Origin: Polytrichum commune
Taxonomy: Eukaryota > Streptophyta > Polytrichopsida > Polytrichales > Polytrichaceae
Direction of reading: 5' to 3'
Length of the DNA: 64,000 nt
Assembly (NCBI GenBank): GCA_950295325.1
Contig: OX485806.1
Location: 42,720,001-42,784,000, forward strand
Part shown: piece by piece, positions 1 through 11,672 of the stretch
Layout of the letters: every line of letters begins with the position of its first letter
Numbering within the stretch: position 1 is the first letter of the stretch
Made by a program: the position numbers and the translations under genes
Notes under the pieces: generated by a model
Databases searched by the model: none
What the model saw: only the letters and a program-made list of their open reading frames with translations
What the model was told of the DNA's origin: nothing

Positions 1-989
1 GATGTATCTCACCCTTTTGAGCCTCTGATTGCAAATACTAGATCTCCTCGCGTGCAACATCAAGTGCCATTACTTCATTCAATATGACATGCATCACATT
101 CACATCCATAGCCATGGATGTAGCGACATCAAGTAAAAAATCATATCGGATACTACTTGGGATGATAAAGGATGGAACACGGGAAAATCAAATGGAAAAA
201 CCATCCTAAAAATGTTTTTGTGGAATTCGTTTCATGCCTCTGGTATTTGGCATTCATTATAGCGGTGGAATTCGGCTAGGGGAGTTTGTTGGCCCTACGT
301 GGACCACCAGAGGCATGTGTTGGGTAATTGGGATTGCATCATGGGTTTCAAGTGTGATAGTTGTGCTTGAGGAGGTTGTGGATGTATGGATGGCACAACT
401 TGTGGCATGCTATTGGTTAATTTTCCTCCATTTTTGCATTGTAATTGTAAATTATGCTTATGCTTGTGAATTCTTTGCACCAATGTTTGAATTCTCTGTT
501 TGTTCGTATCCACCTCCAAAATTACCTCTACAAAGACATTTTGTTGTATATATATATTTTTTGATGTATTAGCAAGTTGCTTGATGCTTACAAAATTCCA
601 TATTTCTTGAAAGCAATGTTTGTAAACATGGTGTTCACAGAAATTAAACAATATGTGCATCTCCTAAATTTTCATTAACAACAAGTACGTATGTGGGACA
701 ATTAAATGTACTCTATTGCCATGGGATATGTCTAAATAGTGTGGCCATTCTACCAGCCTTTGTAAGCCAAAACCTTGGGTATATTTTAATCTATTCATCA
801 TGTACATGAGGTTTTTCTCATGATCATAGTCGCCATGAACCACATGTGTGTAGAGGTTGACTTTGCAAAGTATAAAGACCTCCAAAAATGTGCAAGGTTT
901 GTGGGAAGGTTAGTAGGGTTGTATGGCCTCCCCATCATCATGGTTTTTCATGATGATGGGTCAATTGGTTGACCAATGGGGAGGGTTCA
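1..989. other. Intergenic sequence, no gene recognised
   Basis: Moderately AT-rich DNA with only short accidental open frames on both strands and no protein family I can recognise. It ends with the 5-bp target duplication GTTCA (985-989) of the adjacent solo LTR. A 12-bp-stem hairpin lies at 931-960. Confidence 0.5.
931..960. repeat. Perfect 12-bp inverted repeat (hairpin)
   Basis: CCCATCATCATG (931-942) is followed by the six-base loop GTTTTT and then its exact reverse complement (949-960). It lies 30 bp outside the solo LTR. It could be the end of a small decayed element, but no partner end or target duplication was found. Confidence 0.7.
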
Positions 990-2944
990 TGTCGCGCACC
1001 TCTCCATGAGTAGTGCTCGAAACACCATGGGCACATGGGGGACCCCGGAGTGACACCTGGGATTTGTGGCACCATTGGTGAGAGGGCCCAAGTGATCCAA
1101 GTGTGGGTGAGGGCCCCGGGCATTGGGAACGCCTCCCACTCATGGAGATTAGGAGTCACGAGGGTAAGGCCACAAGCTATGCGTAGCTTATGGCATGCAA
1201 ATTCTAGAATGCTCAAAAATACCTCAATTAAAGGTGTGAGCTAGGAGATATGGCAATTTGAGTTGGGCGTTTCCCGGGACAACGTCCTGGTACAACAATG
1301 GCATGGGAGTGATTCCCGGGACTGCCAAGGTCTGAATAGGCATAACTTCCTTAATACTTGCCTGAATGGGGCAAGTGAGGAATCCATTAGTATTTAAGTG
1401 AAACGTAGGTGACGATAGAGTGGTTGAATGTGAGCACCAAAGATGATATAAGGAAGTTATGATGGTCTGAAGCACCTGGGGTGTCGCGCACCTCTCCATG
1501 AGGAGTGCCTGAAATACCATGGGCACAAGGGGGACCCCGGAGTGACACCCGGGACTTGTGGCAACATTGGTGAGAGGGCCCAAGTGATCCTAGTGTGGGT
1601 GAGGGCCCCGGGCGTTGGGAATGCCTCCCACCCACGGAGACTAGGAGGCACAAGGGTAAGGCCATGAGCTATGCGTAGCTTGTGGCGTGGTGATTCTAAA
1701 ATGCTCAAAAACACCTCAATCGGAGGTGTGAGGTAGGATTTATGGCAATTTGAGTGGGGCGCTGTCCCGGGACAGCGCCCTGGTACAGCAGTGCCTGGGA
1801 GTGATTCCCGGGACTGCCAAGGTTCAAACAGGCATAACTTCCTCAAGACTTTCCCGAATGTGGCAAGTGAGGAGTCCATCGGGATCTACGTGAAGCGTAG
1901 ATGAAGATGGAGTGGTTGCTTGTTTGCATCAGACATCATACAAGGAAGTTATGATGGTCTGAAGCTGCTAGGGGCTTCTAGGCCCAGCGGCTAAAGGTTA
2001 ATGTCTACTTGGCCCCAACTCTTGGTAGAGAGACAAGAGGTTTCTTGACGGTCGGGTAGGGGCCCCGCGTAGATTCCTAGAGGCTTATATGGGCGAGGTG
2101 GTGTGGCCTCACCCACCCGAGGCCGAACGGCATGGCCTTCATGGGCTTTGGCCCATTGTGAGGCCATAGTTGCCTAGTATGGTTCGGGTTGTTGTAGTGT
2201 TGCTCCGGCAACGCGATGATCAACATGGGATTGGACTTCCATGGATGGAAGTCCACATCTAGGAATGGGTTACCAATTAAGGGTTGAGTCCCGAAAGCAA
2301 AGTAGGAGGGTTGGTTCCCTCCTATGAACTATAAGGTCCAGGGTGAGAGGAGCTAACCATTAGCATGGCGGTATGTGAAGGATTAGCGCTCGTAACCTTT
2401 GCTAGTGTTGAAAATTGGCAAGATGGTCAGGGGGGGGCTAGCAAGGGTTGCGACATGGGGGCTTTTAGCCCCAACGGCTAAGGGAAAATATCTACTTGGC
2501 CCCACTTCTTGGTAAAGAGACAAAAAGGGTTCTTGACGGTGGTGTAGGGGCCCTACCAAAATTCCTAGAGGCTTATATGGGTGAGGTGGTGTGGCCTCAC
2601 CCACTCGTGGCCGAAAGGCACGGCCTTCACAGGCTTTGGCCCAATGTGAGGGCATACTTTCCTAGTATGGTTCGGGTTGTTATAGTGTTGCTCTGGGAAT
2701 GCGATGATCAACATAAGTTTGGATTTTCATGAATGGAAGTCCACATCTAAGAATTGGTTACCGATTAAGGGGGTGAGTCACGAAAGCAAAGTAGGACGGT
2801 TGGTTCCCCTCTTATGAATTATAAGGTCCGGGGTAGGAGGAGCTAACCATTAGCATGGCGGAATGCAAAGGGTTAGTGCTCGTGACCCTTGCTAGAAATG
2901 AAAATGATTAAGATGGTTAAGGGAAATTAACAATGGTTGCGATA
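990..2944 (+). mobile_element. Solo LTR of the chromovirus family, split by a second solo LTR
   Basis: The LTR begins TGTCGCGCACC at 990 and ends GGTTGCGATA at 2944. Its two parts, 990-1481 and 2461-2944, total 976 bp, the family's full length. It is flanked by the target duplication GTTCA at 985-989 and 2945-2949. The final CA has decayed to TA and many bases differ from the young copies near 28 and 34 kb, so this is an old insertion. The target duplication with no internal region shows the element was reduced to one LTR by recombination between its two LTRs. It was then interrupted at about LTR position 492 by another copy in the same orientation. Confidence 0.93.
1482..2455 (+). mobile_element. 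Solo LTR inserted inside the older solo LTR
   Basis: A 974-bp LTR runs from TGTCGCGCACC (1482) to GGTTGCGACA (2455). It has the target duplication TGGGG at 1477-1481 and 2456-2460. Removing it with one TGGGG rejoins the outer LTR exactly. Both terminal dinucleotides (TG and CA) are intact, and it is closer to the young LTRs than its host is, so it is the younger of the two. Confidence 0.95.
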
Positions 2945-2949
2945 GTTCA

Positions 2950-5900
2950 TTTGACAATTAATCCTTGTCGACCAATCATAAGGGCTTCATGATAATGAAA
3001 AATGGTCAACTCAATGTATCAATCAGTTTAATACCTTATACTAGGCTAATTGCTAGTCAAAACAATTGTTTGGCCTGTTAAATACCATGTGGATAGAATC
3101 CTGGACAAATTGTCAAGTCGAAGACCTTATATGCGAGGTATTGTGAAAATCAACCACAAGAATTAATTGGTGTGATACCTTTTGAAACGTCAACCACGTT
3201 GCTCAACATGTCCATACCCAAAAGCAACTAGTTAACTTTAATGGGCGATCAATTATCCAAATTGTTTGATTTGTCCCTTCCATTGGGACGATCAATGAAC
3301 CTGACTATGTCAACCTATCTAGTGTAATGTGCAACATAATACAAAAACAAGAACAAATTTCAACAATGTTTTGATATGGTGTCATCAACATATATATATA
3401 TATACACAACATCTACAACACCTACTACTCGTACATTGATAATACAATATATGTTGTTGGTACATTCTAGGAAGTGTTGATTTATCAAAATGCAACAAAC
3501 CCATAAGTGGGGTGTATGTGTAGAGATTATATCTTTGTCATCAACATCTACAAGTGTGAAAGAACATTGGAGGGTTACAAATGCATGGCTCGTGAAAATT
3601 GAAGGACGGAATATTACATGAACAACAATTTGAGCAACACATTTTATGGTAAAATGCAATCAATTTGTATCATGCCGGCTAGCTTGATTGGCAAGCCTAC
3701 AAAATAAATGTGGCCAATGCTAAGCCAAGGTATATTATGTCCAAATGATGGAAAACTAGCATGGAAATGAGCAAATGATTCCAATTAAATGAAGTGTGGA
3801 CCAACACAAAGATTTAATACAAAACCTCAAAAAATGGAAGATATTTGTAATGTGGGACCCAAAGATGAAGTGTAATTGCAAATTATTTCTTATTACTTCG
3901 ACTATACCAACAAAATAAACCCATTTGCAACATCTTGGGTAGTAAACATCAACAAACTAAGAATATATGGGTGAAATGTGGGAGCTATACATGAAAAAAA
4001 ATGTTTAGAACCCATGAGGTAGTTTTGGCTATGCAACAAATTTTACTGATAATCTATAACTTTAATTTAGACTAAAGTTTTATTGATAATCTATATTTTT
4101 CTTGGAGTAATGTTTTTTTTTGTGTCACCAAATCTTTCTCCAACATTTTTTGTTGTCAAAATCTCCATGTTTTGGGTGCATGGTCCTATCCTAGTTATAT
4201 GTCTAAAAATTCATGAAGTTGATGTACGTGCTTGATGTCCACATATATTGACATCAAAATTCATGACTTGGGAAAAATATGCAAACTTGAAAGGTGAAAT
4301 TGTGCTTCAAATGTTGTTAAGAAAATGTGGGAGGATATGTTTCATATGTACAATGGTGGAGAATTCATTTACATGATGCATGATTTGCATTCAAAGTGGT
4401 TGCAAATATTTGAGGCTCCTATCAGTCTTGCAATTATGGTTTTTGTTGCTATTAAGTTCTAAGTGACATTGAGTTGAAAACATTGGTTGGGCAAGTTTTC
4501 CGTGTGTTTTGGAATATCATTTTTTGTGTCTTAACATTTTCTTCAAGAAACCAAAGTATTTACAATTATCTTGCTACTTGGGAAAAAAATGGGTGGAGAA
4601 AAAAAATCAAACAAATAAGTTGCTATCTATCTCACAAATTTTGTTGAAACAACAAAATGTTTTAAGATTGCAAGGTGGTTAACAACGATTTGAAGTTAAT
4701 CAATAAGGTTTATAGCTTCAATAATGCCTCCATCTAAGCTTCAACTTGTGAGAATGGACATGAATAGTACAACGAGAATATACAAAACTTGGCCAAGAAG
4801 AAACTTTGCCCTTATATGAAGAAACTTCAACCATTTTTTTTTTATCGAGGTGTTATTAATGATCACCAAAACATTTAACACAATCTCTAACATTTTTGGT
4901 GTTCCAAAACGATCTATATAGGGTTGGCAAATGTCGAAAATGAGGCTCTACTACCTAATATGTTTTTGCCTTCATTGGTATGATGGTGTTGTTTCAAGTT
5001 GTTTAGATTAGTCGTGTGACCAAAATTTTCAAATACGTATCTTGAAACTATGTTTTGGGCCTTTGCTTTAGTATTTGATTATGCTCTTGAAACTTATTTT
5101 ATCTTTACAAATTTAAAGTTATTATGTTTAAGCCTCATAATTTAATCATACATGTAGCATGCAAATTAAAGCATGTACATTCATGCTGTAAGATTAGGCC
5201 ATGCAACCTCATCATACACCATATTGTACCTAATTTCTAAGGCTTGCATATTGCATAGGGAAAAAATGATGATATGTCTTTACTGAAGGAAAAACTCAAA
5301 AAGGAATTAATGGAGAGGAACAAACCCGAGAAATTCCTAAATGGCAATATGTAAAACTTATTTCCATAGCTTATAGCATATCAACAATCCTTCCAAAATC
5401 TTCTTTGATTATTTATGGTACCTTCAATAGATCCCAAGTTTTAGAAGATGACCGTAAACTTTAGGTTGGGGTGGCCTAAATGTATCCTCTCCTATTGTTG
5501 ATCCTTCCACCACTATGGCACGTGATCCCTCTAGGTGCTCATCCATCCACCCTATTGGGTCCACAAAGACTTAGGAACAACTTAATTGCATGACTCAAAC
5601 ATCATGGGCCAACTTGAGCCTAGGCATTCTTATCCCATGATAATTGAGCCAAATGGCATAAACGCAATTGCAAAACTAGAGATTGGGATGCACGTTGCGA
5701 AAACTGACATTTATCATCTCCCTTGCTGAAGTTTTAGATGTGATGGGTTTTTAATTTGGATTCCTCTAATGCATTGAATTGTTGATGCAACGGAGCTCCC
5801 TTATGGTGGATGCTGGCTCTTCCAACCAGGGTGATATTATTTCATAGAGCAATAACGTGGAGGTGAACGGGTAACACAAAGACAAATCACTAAGGGAAAT

Positions 5901-6569
5901 CATGGGGACAAGGGCATGGCAATGACACATGAGGAAAAACTTCCTCATTTCGATTGAAAATTTGTCAAAACTTACAAAAATTGGTGTAGTTTTTCCACAT
6001 AAGACTCATCAAGGCACCATTTAAGTTTTAAAAATTCCATAAAAATGTCAAGCTTTCTCATGTGTAAAGTGGATTGAGTGAACATGCACGCATGAGAGGC
6101 ACTTCACTAATGAGAGGTTTCCTTTTTTCAAGCTCTCAATGCAATCCTTTAGCTCGAGCACTAACTTAGGAATGGTTTAGAGTACACTTAAGAAGTGCTC
6201 TAGTTAAGAAATTTGGGGGAATGGAGCAATATGATTGGCTAGAAAATGGGTCCTTCACCGGCTAGGGTTTACATTATAGCCAAGGCTTCTTTGGTAGAGA
6301 ACTTCAAGCATGAATGAAAAAATGACATGGCCGCCAACATGGCAATATTTTTTTCTAGGGCAATTCTTTGGAAAGTCAAGTGTTTGGGCAACCCTCGGAC
6401 AAAAAACTTGGCTTCTAGAGGATTCCAATTTTTTCTTTCTTTCTTCTCATTATGTCCACCATACCAACCGTTGCCTCAAATAACCTTGTCTTGGGCTAAA
6501 ATTCTTGATTGACTGGTGCATTTTCTCACCGTAGTCTAAACCGGCCCTTAGTGTAAAAGGAGCCTTAAC
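2950..6569. other. AT-rich intergenic region, no gene recognised
   Basis: About 3.6 kb of AT-rich DNA with few open frames over 60 codons and none matching a family I know. It contains a short (TA)n microsatellite near 3391-3405 and homopolymer A/T runs. No LTR ends, terminal inverted repeats or RNA genes could be defined. It may be decayed transposon sequence, but I cannot show this. Confidence 0.5.
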
Positions 6570-6572
6570 TTA

Positions 6573-7112
6573 GGGGCACTTTATATTAGGGCCCATTTGG
6601 AGTTGGGCCCATTTGGAGTTGAAGTGGGCCTTAACTTTAGCCCTACTTTACAAAGTGGGCCGTAGAGTGGGCCTTGCAATATAAAGTCCATAGGCCCACT
6701 TGTAGGGCCCAAATTGGAAATTCTACTTTACAATGGGCCTTCCAAATGGGCCTATGGACTTTATATTGTAAGGCCCAATCCACGGCCCACTTGGGCTTAA
6801 ATGAATTATGCCCTTGCTTGAACTAAAGTCATAAAGTCATAAAGTCATAAATGATTATATGACGGAAGTTGGGTGAAGTGGGCCGAAGGTGCGAAGTGGG
6901 TCTCCATGAACCCTCGACCCAATTTTTTGGCATTGGCCCATTTCTTTCCCTCCAAAATGCCGCCATGTCACCCACCACGTAAGCTTTAGGAGAAGTGGGC
7001 CGACTCTCAATATAAAGCCCTTGGGCCCATATTAGGGCCCATTTGGGCAATCTAAGCACTCTCATTGGTTGATGCCTCGGGTTTGGAAATGGGCCCTAAT
7101 ATAAAGTGCCCC
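6573..7112. mobile_element. Tourist-like (PIF/Harbinger) MITE
   Basis: Left end GGGGCACTTTATATTAGGGC (6573 onward) and the right end finishing at 7112 are exact inverted repeats over about 25 bp. The element is flanked by TTA on both sides (6570-6572 and 7113-7115), the 3-bp target typical of PIF/Harbinger elements. It is 540 bp long with no coding capacity, as expected of a non-autonomous MITE. Inside is a second inverted repeat, 6668-6698 against 6747-6777 (30 of 31 bases), and many GGCCCA/TGGGCC motifs. Its right end is under 100 bp from the TATA box of the CDCA7-like gene. Confidence 0.88.
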
Positions 7113-7115
7113 TTA

Positions 7116-7206
7116 TTAGTGTCCACCTGCAGACCAATGATGGGCCGGGCCTGGGCCTAATTGTTGTTTCACGCCCGACCGTTCCTGCGAGAAGGCCTTG
7201 TATAAA
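7116..7206 (+). promoter_or_regulatory. Promoter of the CDCA7-like gene
   Basis: A CCAAT box (7134-7138) and two TGGGCC motifs (7141-7146, 7152-7157) precede a TATAAA box at 7201-7206. TGGGCC/GGCCCA motifs are the site II elements bound by TCP factors in plant growth and housekeeping promoters. The expected start is about 25-30 bp past the TATA box, giving a leader of roughly 240 nt before the ATG at 7467. The transcription start is inferred. Confidence 0.65.
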
Positions 7207-7466
7207 GGACACCGGGATGCAATTCCACCTCGAAGCGTCGTGAACGCATTTGATGCTTGCTTGACTTTTTGGCTTTTCGAGCTCGTAAATCTGTTTGGGG
7301 CTGCTTACATTCTGCCTCTGGAGGCTAGGTTTGGCAAACCAAGATTTAAGCCCGATCTTACCTCCTTAACCCTCAGCAGACACTCGAGTAGGTACTAGGT
7401 ATTGAAAGTTCTACAAAAGCTTGGGGTTTCCCAGCTTTGTGGCTCAAGAGTTGAGTTTGAAGAGGG

Positions 7467-10322
7467 ATGGGGATAAAGAGGGTTCGTTGGTATGGCGAAG
7501 ATGCGTCAGAGGAAATTGAGTATGAGAAGCTCCGGAATGCAAGGCTGGCGGAGAATAGAAAGCGCATGGAGGAGCTCGGATTGAAGGGTTTATCACAGCA
7601 GCTGACGGAGTGTGCCCGCCCTTGTCCCTCTCTCCCCTCCTCCCGCTCTTCGACACCTTGTCCTTCGCCCTCCACCCGCTTCCCCACCCCTGTCGGCCCC
7701 ACTCGTCGCTCTTCTCGGTAGCGCATCCAAAAAAACCTCCTTGGCAACGCTTTTTTTCACGACTTTTGTTGTTTCAAAGCTTGTGTACCTCACTGTGATA
7801 AAATCTTCCGCTGGTGGACAAACCTTCTTCTGGTTCCGTAGTGTTAGGGCCAAGGTATTAGGATCCTTTCTTAGCAACTAGGTTTTTGAATATTGAAATT
7901 CCCTCGTTCTAACCTTGTAAGAGTGCATTTGCTCGCCACATTGTTGTCCGTTTCGGGCTTATGATGTTGTTGCTGTTTAAAGTGATGCGCGAAATGTGTT
8001 AAGCTGAGAGAAGCATCGGGTTTATTATTCAGTAGCAGTGGGTTCGATGACGAGTATGGATGGATAGATTTGTTTTACTCTTCATGGTGCTTGGTTCCAG
8101 TGTTGAGTTTGTTGTGGAGAGGTTATATGGACATTCTTCAGGGTACGGGCTTTAGGGAGTTTTGTGTGTCATGATGTGTGCGTGTTTGTGATGTCTTAAG
8201 TAGGTTTTGCTGATGATCTTGCAACTTTTCTACAGCAGTCCTTGAACTTTGTGCGTCTTGTCCTGATTGTTTAGTATTGGTCCTAATATTTTAGGAAACT
8301 TTCCACCTTTCAAGCATGCAAAGGTAGATGAACATGAATTGATCTATGGCGGCCAGGGCTTTTTACATTCATTACTTAGTTTTCTCAAGCTCAGAGCTTT
8401 AGTTTTAGAACTATAATGCATTAGTCAAAGTTTATGTACATGTTGGTGGGAGCTTGTTCTCTGTCGGTTAAGTGAAGCACACTCAATTCGTGATCTTAAT
8501 TTTCACTTGATTTGCAGGCTGCAAGGATGCCCAGTTATTTCTTACACAGACGCCACAATGAAGGGAAGTGTTAAGGAGAATCCTGGGCGGAGAGCAAATG
8601 TGGCAGGAACTGGAGGCTGCCAGCCCGAAATCTACACTGAGGAGCACGAGAAGCTGCTGGGCTCCATGACACAAGAATGGCAGCTTTTTGTTGACGGGTA
8701 CTCCAATGGTACTCGAATTTATGACCCTATTAGAGGAAAGACATGCCACCAGTGCAGGTATCATGATACACTGTTCCCCTCAACAAGACAGCTGGCATGT
8801 TCTTTCATTGCAATCCCGATGCACATATACTTCTAAATGATTAACCTCCTTGATACTCTTGATGCATTCATGACCTGGTGGAACTTTAATAGCTTTCATT
8901 GAAGACCATGGTTGAATTAGTGCCATTTCCTTGAAACATTATATCTTTTAATAACATATGTTGTCTTTCAGACAGAAGACAATGGGTCAGCGCACATGGT
9001 GTAGGAGCTGCAAGTCGCTCCATGGTCAATTCTGCGGTGATTGTCTTTACATGAGGTGCGCCCAAAGCTGTTTAAATGCTTTAAATGCTTTATTACTGCG
9101 AGTATCAGTTGTAGTTGCACCCTTGATTAAATGAGAGGGTGGCACTGACGAGTCCTGAAGCTTTTTTAAATGAGTATGTGGACGTAAATCTACGAAGCAC
9201 CTACCTTGCCTTGAGTTGGGACTTCATCGAGCAGGGCTCTGCTGTGTTCTATTAGTTGATTTTGCATATAAAATGGTCTACAGATATGGAGAGAATGTGT
9301 TAGAGGCAAAGGAGAATGAGAAGTGGATGTGTCCAGTGTGCCGCCACATCTGCAACTGCAGTTTCTGCCGCCTAAAGCGAGGTTGGTCTCCCACAGGTGC
9401 ACTATATAAGAGAGTAAGTGCTGCCGCCTGATATTTTACCTTTTCTGCACATTAAACTTGATCAGGATTTTGTGCTGATGTTGGGGTTGTGCCAATTTTC
9501 TTTTTAAAATGGGGACTAGCATTTAGGAGACGCTCTTTGACATTCTCATAAGGCCTATAGAGACACATGGATTGTACTGATCAAAGACGCATACATTTAA
9601 GAAGTGCATTGAGCATTCGTAAGCTACATGACGCTGGTCTGAACTATTAGCAGATTGATTGTTCTATTCACTGATTTTGCACCTGCTTCCTGTAGATAAA
9701 GAGCCTGGGGTACAAGTCCGTGGCACACTACCTCATCCTCACACGACAAGCTGACAAAAGCACAGAAGGTGCATGCCATGCAACTCTACGAAATGACAAT
9801 GCAGCAATCGTTGGAGCACCTTCAGAAGTGGAGGAAGATGATGTTGAAACACAGTTTAGAATAGCCTCCATTACATACGATGGTGAGGAAAAGACTTTGA
9901 AGAACGAGATATCCTTTGTAACTGCAAAGGAAGGGACTGCAAGCCTCTTGACACCAAAGTTTAACCAAGAGAAACAAGATACCCCTGAGAGAATACCAGA
10001 AACAAAAGCTGCAGTTGTGACTGCTATTGATGGGACGAGCTCTATACACAGAGAGGCTGTTCCCAATGTCGAGCACTCTAAGCGGTTACTGAACTATGTC
10101 TCACCTCTGAAAATAGAAGCAGAAATACCTTCTGAGAGGTTTATGAGCAACAAAAGTGGAGCTGCTGGAGAGGAGTCATTGACTGTGGTAACGCTTAGTG
10201 AGAATAAACTGGTGACACGGGGTATAAATAAATCTGCAAAGCGAGGGCAAGGTAGACCTTGCACGAAGCCTGTATTGAAGAAAGCATTCTTCTATGCGAC
10301 AAGATCCACTCCCAAGTGCTAA
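7467..10322 (+). CDS. CDCA7-like zinc-finger protein (zf-4CXXC_R1 domain), five exons
   Basis: The proposed coding exons are 7467-7717, 8518-8757, 8972-9055, 9284-9413 and 9696-10322. All introns are GT-AG and the phases agree, giving 443 residues. An in-frame TGA at 7458-7460 supports the ATG at 7467. The N-terminus has a charged helix (EYEKLRNARLAENRKRMEEL) like that conserved in CDCA7 proteins, then a Ser/Pro-rich stretch. The cysteine-rich domain (about residues 158-260) shows CHQC, CRSC, CGDC, CPVC and CNCSFC, ending in a GWSPTG...GYKSVAHYL segment typical of the family. The remaining roughly 190 residues match no domain I know and end with a weak AT-hook-like KRGQGRP. Animal CDCA7 partners the remodeller HELLS (DDM1 in plants) in maintaining DNA methylation of heterochromatin; a nuclear role of that kind is inferred here. 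The domain is split over exons 2-5, so this is not a retrocopy. Confidence 0.93.
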
Positions 10323-11640
10323 GAGATGGAGAATCCATGTCTTATGAAATCTGTTTGAGTCTGATCCTGAGGGTAATGAAGTGTGCTTGACAGGTGCACC
10401 GCCCACAAGCCTGACTACTGCAGAGGCTGCAGAGACAACGCCAACCTGATTTCCTGCGCAGAGTCGGTTCTTAGTCCTGTGAGGAGGGGGCACATAATGT
10501 TATACATGTCTTTTCCACTGCTGGTGAAGCTGGTGACCAACACTGGTAATTGGTACAGTGGATACCTTTGAGGGTTGGCACTGTTCACATTTCTCGAATC
10601 AAATTCTAATATCGGACTATTTCTTCGAAAGTGGTGAAAGTTCTAGGTTTGTTGTTGGAAGAGTTATTTTAAATTTGTGCTCAGAATCAAACCACTCTCC
10701 ACAACTTAATAGATGTTAGAAGCGTTTCACAGCTATTTTTGAAAATGTGTAAAATTCAAGCTGTTAATAACAAATAACACTAAGGCACTGGCATATGGCA
10801 CATAGCATATGTTTGTAGTCGGATATGGTTTGAGCATGACAAAGTGATTATGACACTAGAAATTTTGTGGAGCACATAAAAATAATTATAGCTCGTTATA
10901 AGTAGACCAGCGTTAATCCAACATGGCAACAAATTGAATACCCAAGGGAGAGACTGCTTATCCCCTCTCCACCCCAAAAGTGCACCCTCTGCATGCCTCC
11001 TATATCTGTACTGAGGGCACCTAGAGCCGAGTATTTGTACCCCCCACCGGGATGCAATATATATCTGCTTATATAGGTTTATTAGAATAATTTGGACTCG
11101 TTGGCTGTGGCTGAAGTTGCTATTGCTCCAAAATAGAAAAACTCTGGCTCTACTTGGCACTCATCCGTGTCAACCTCTCCAATTGTAGGTGTCATGAATA
11201 TTTACCTTTTGGTCCACAATGTCAGAAGCTGCCAGAGGTCCCAAAACACAAACTACCCAATGGTGACGTCATTATATTTGTCCGTACACAGCACGCTTCC
11301 GTCCACAACATGCTTTGTCCACATACATCCATTGGATGACGTTCTCAAAGCCTTTGTCATGTAAGAACTTTCACTTGCTATCCTCACTTATTATTAAGTT
11401 CTAGTTGTACTTGTTATTATTATAACTCAATAGGACTAGACATGAGATTGCACAAACAAGTACACATATGAACAATGTTTGGAATGAGATGGTCACATGC
11501 TCTACTTGTTTTGCCTCTTATTGCTTTTCTTCTTGTCCTTGGTTGATACAACCAATATGGCATAATTCTTATCCCTCTCTAACCAACGTTGTGGCCTTAT
11601 GCTAACCTTATTGTTTTTCATGCCTTCTTTATTACATTTC
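10323..11640. other. 3' flank of the CDCA7-like gene, no further gene recognised
   Basis: Sequence after the TAA stop presumably holds the 3' UTR, but I see no clear AATAAA signal close to the stop. A small cysteine-containing frame at 10383-10571 follows a possible AG acceptor and might be an alternative last exon; this is unproven. The rest is AT-rich with no recognisable product. Confidence 0.4.
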
Positions 11641-11672
11641 TATTGACTATAAGAAATCTAATGTTCTACCTT

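Noticed and set aside
3391-3405. TATATATATA run as a promoter
   Set aside because: A simple microsatellite without an adjacent gene.
7593-7881. Open frames on both strands around exon 1 and intron 1 of the CDCA7-like gene
   Set aside because: They overlap the C-rich Ser/Pro-coding part of exon 1 and have no family match; the splice-consistent CDCA7 frame explains the region.
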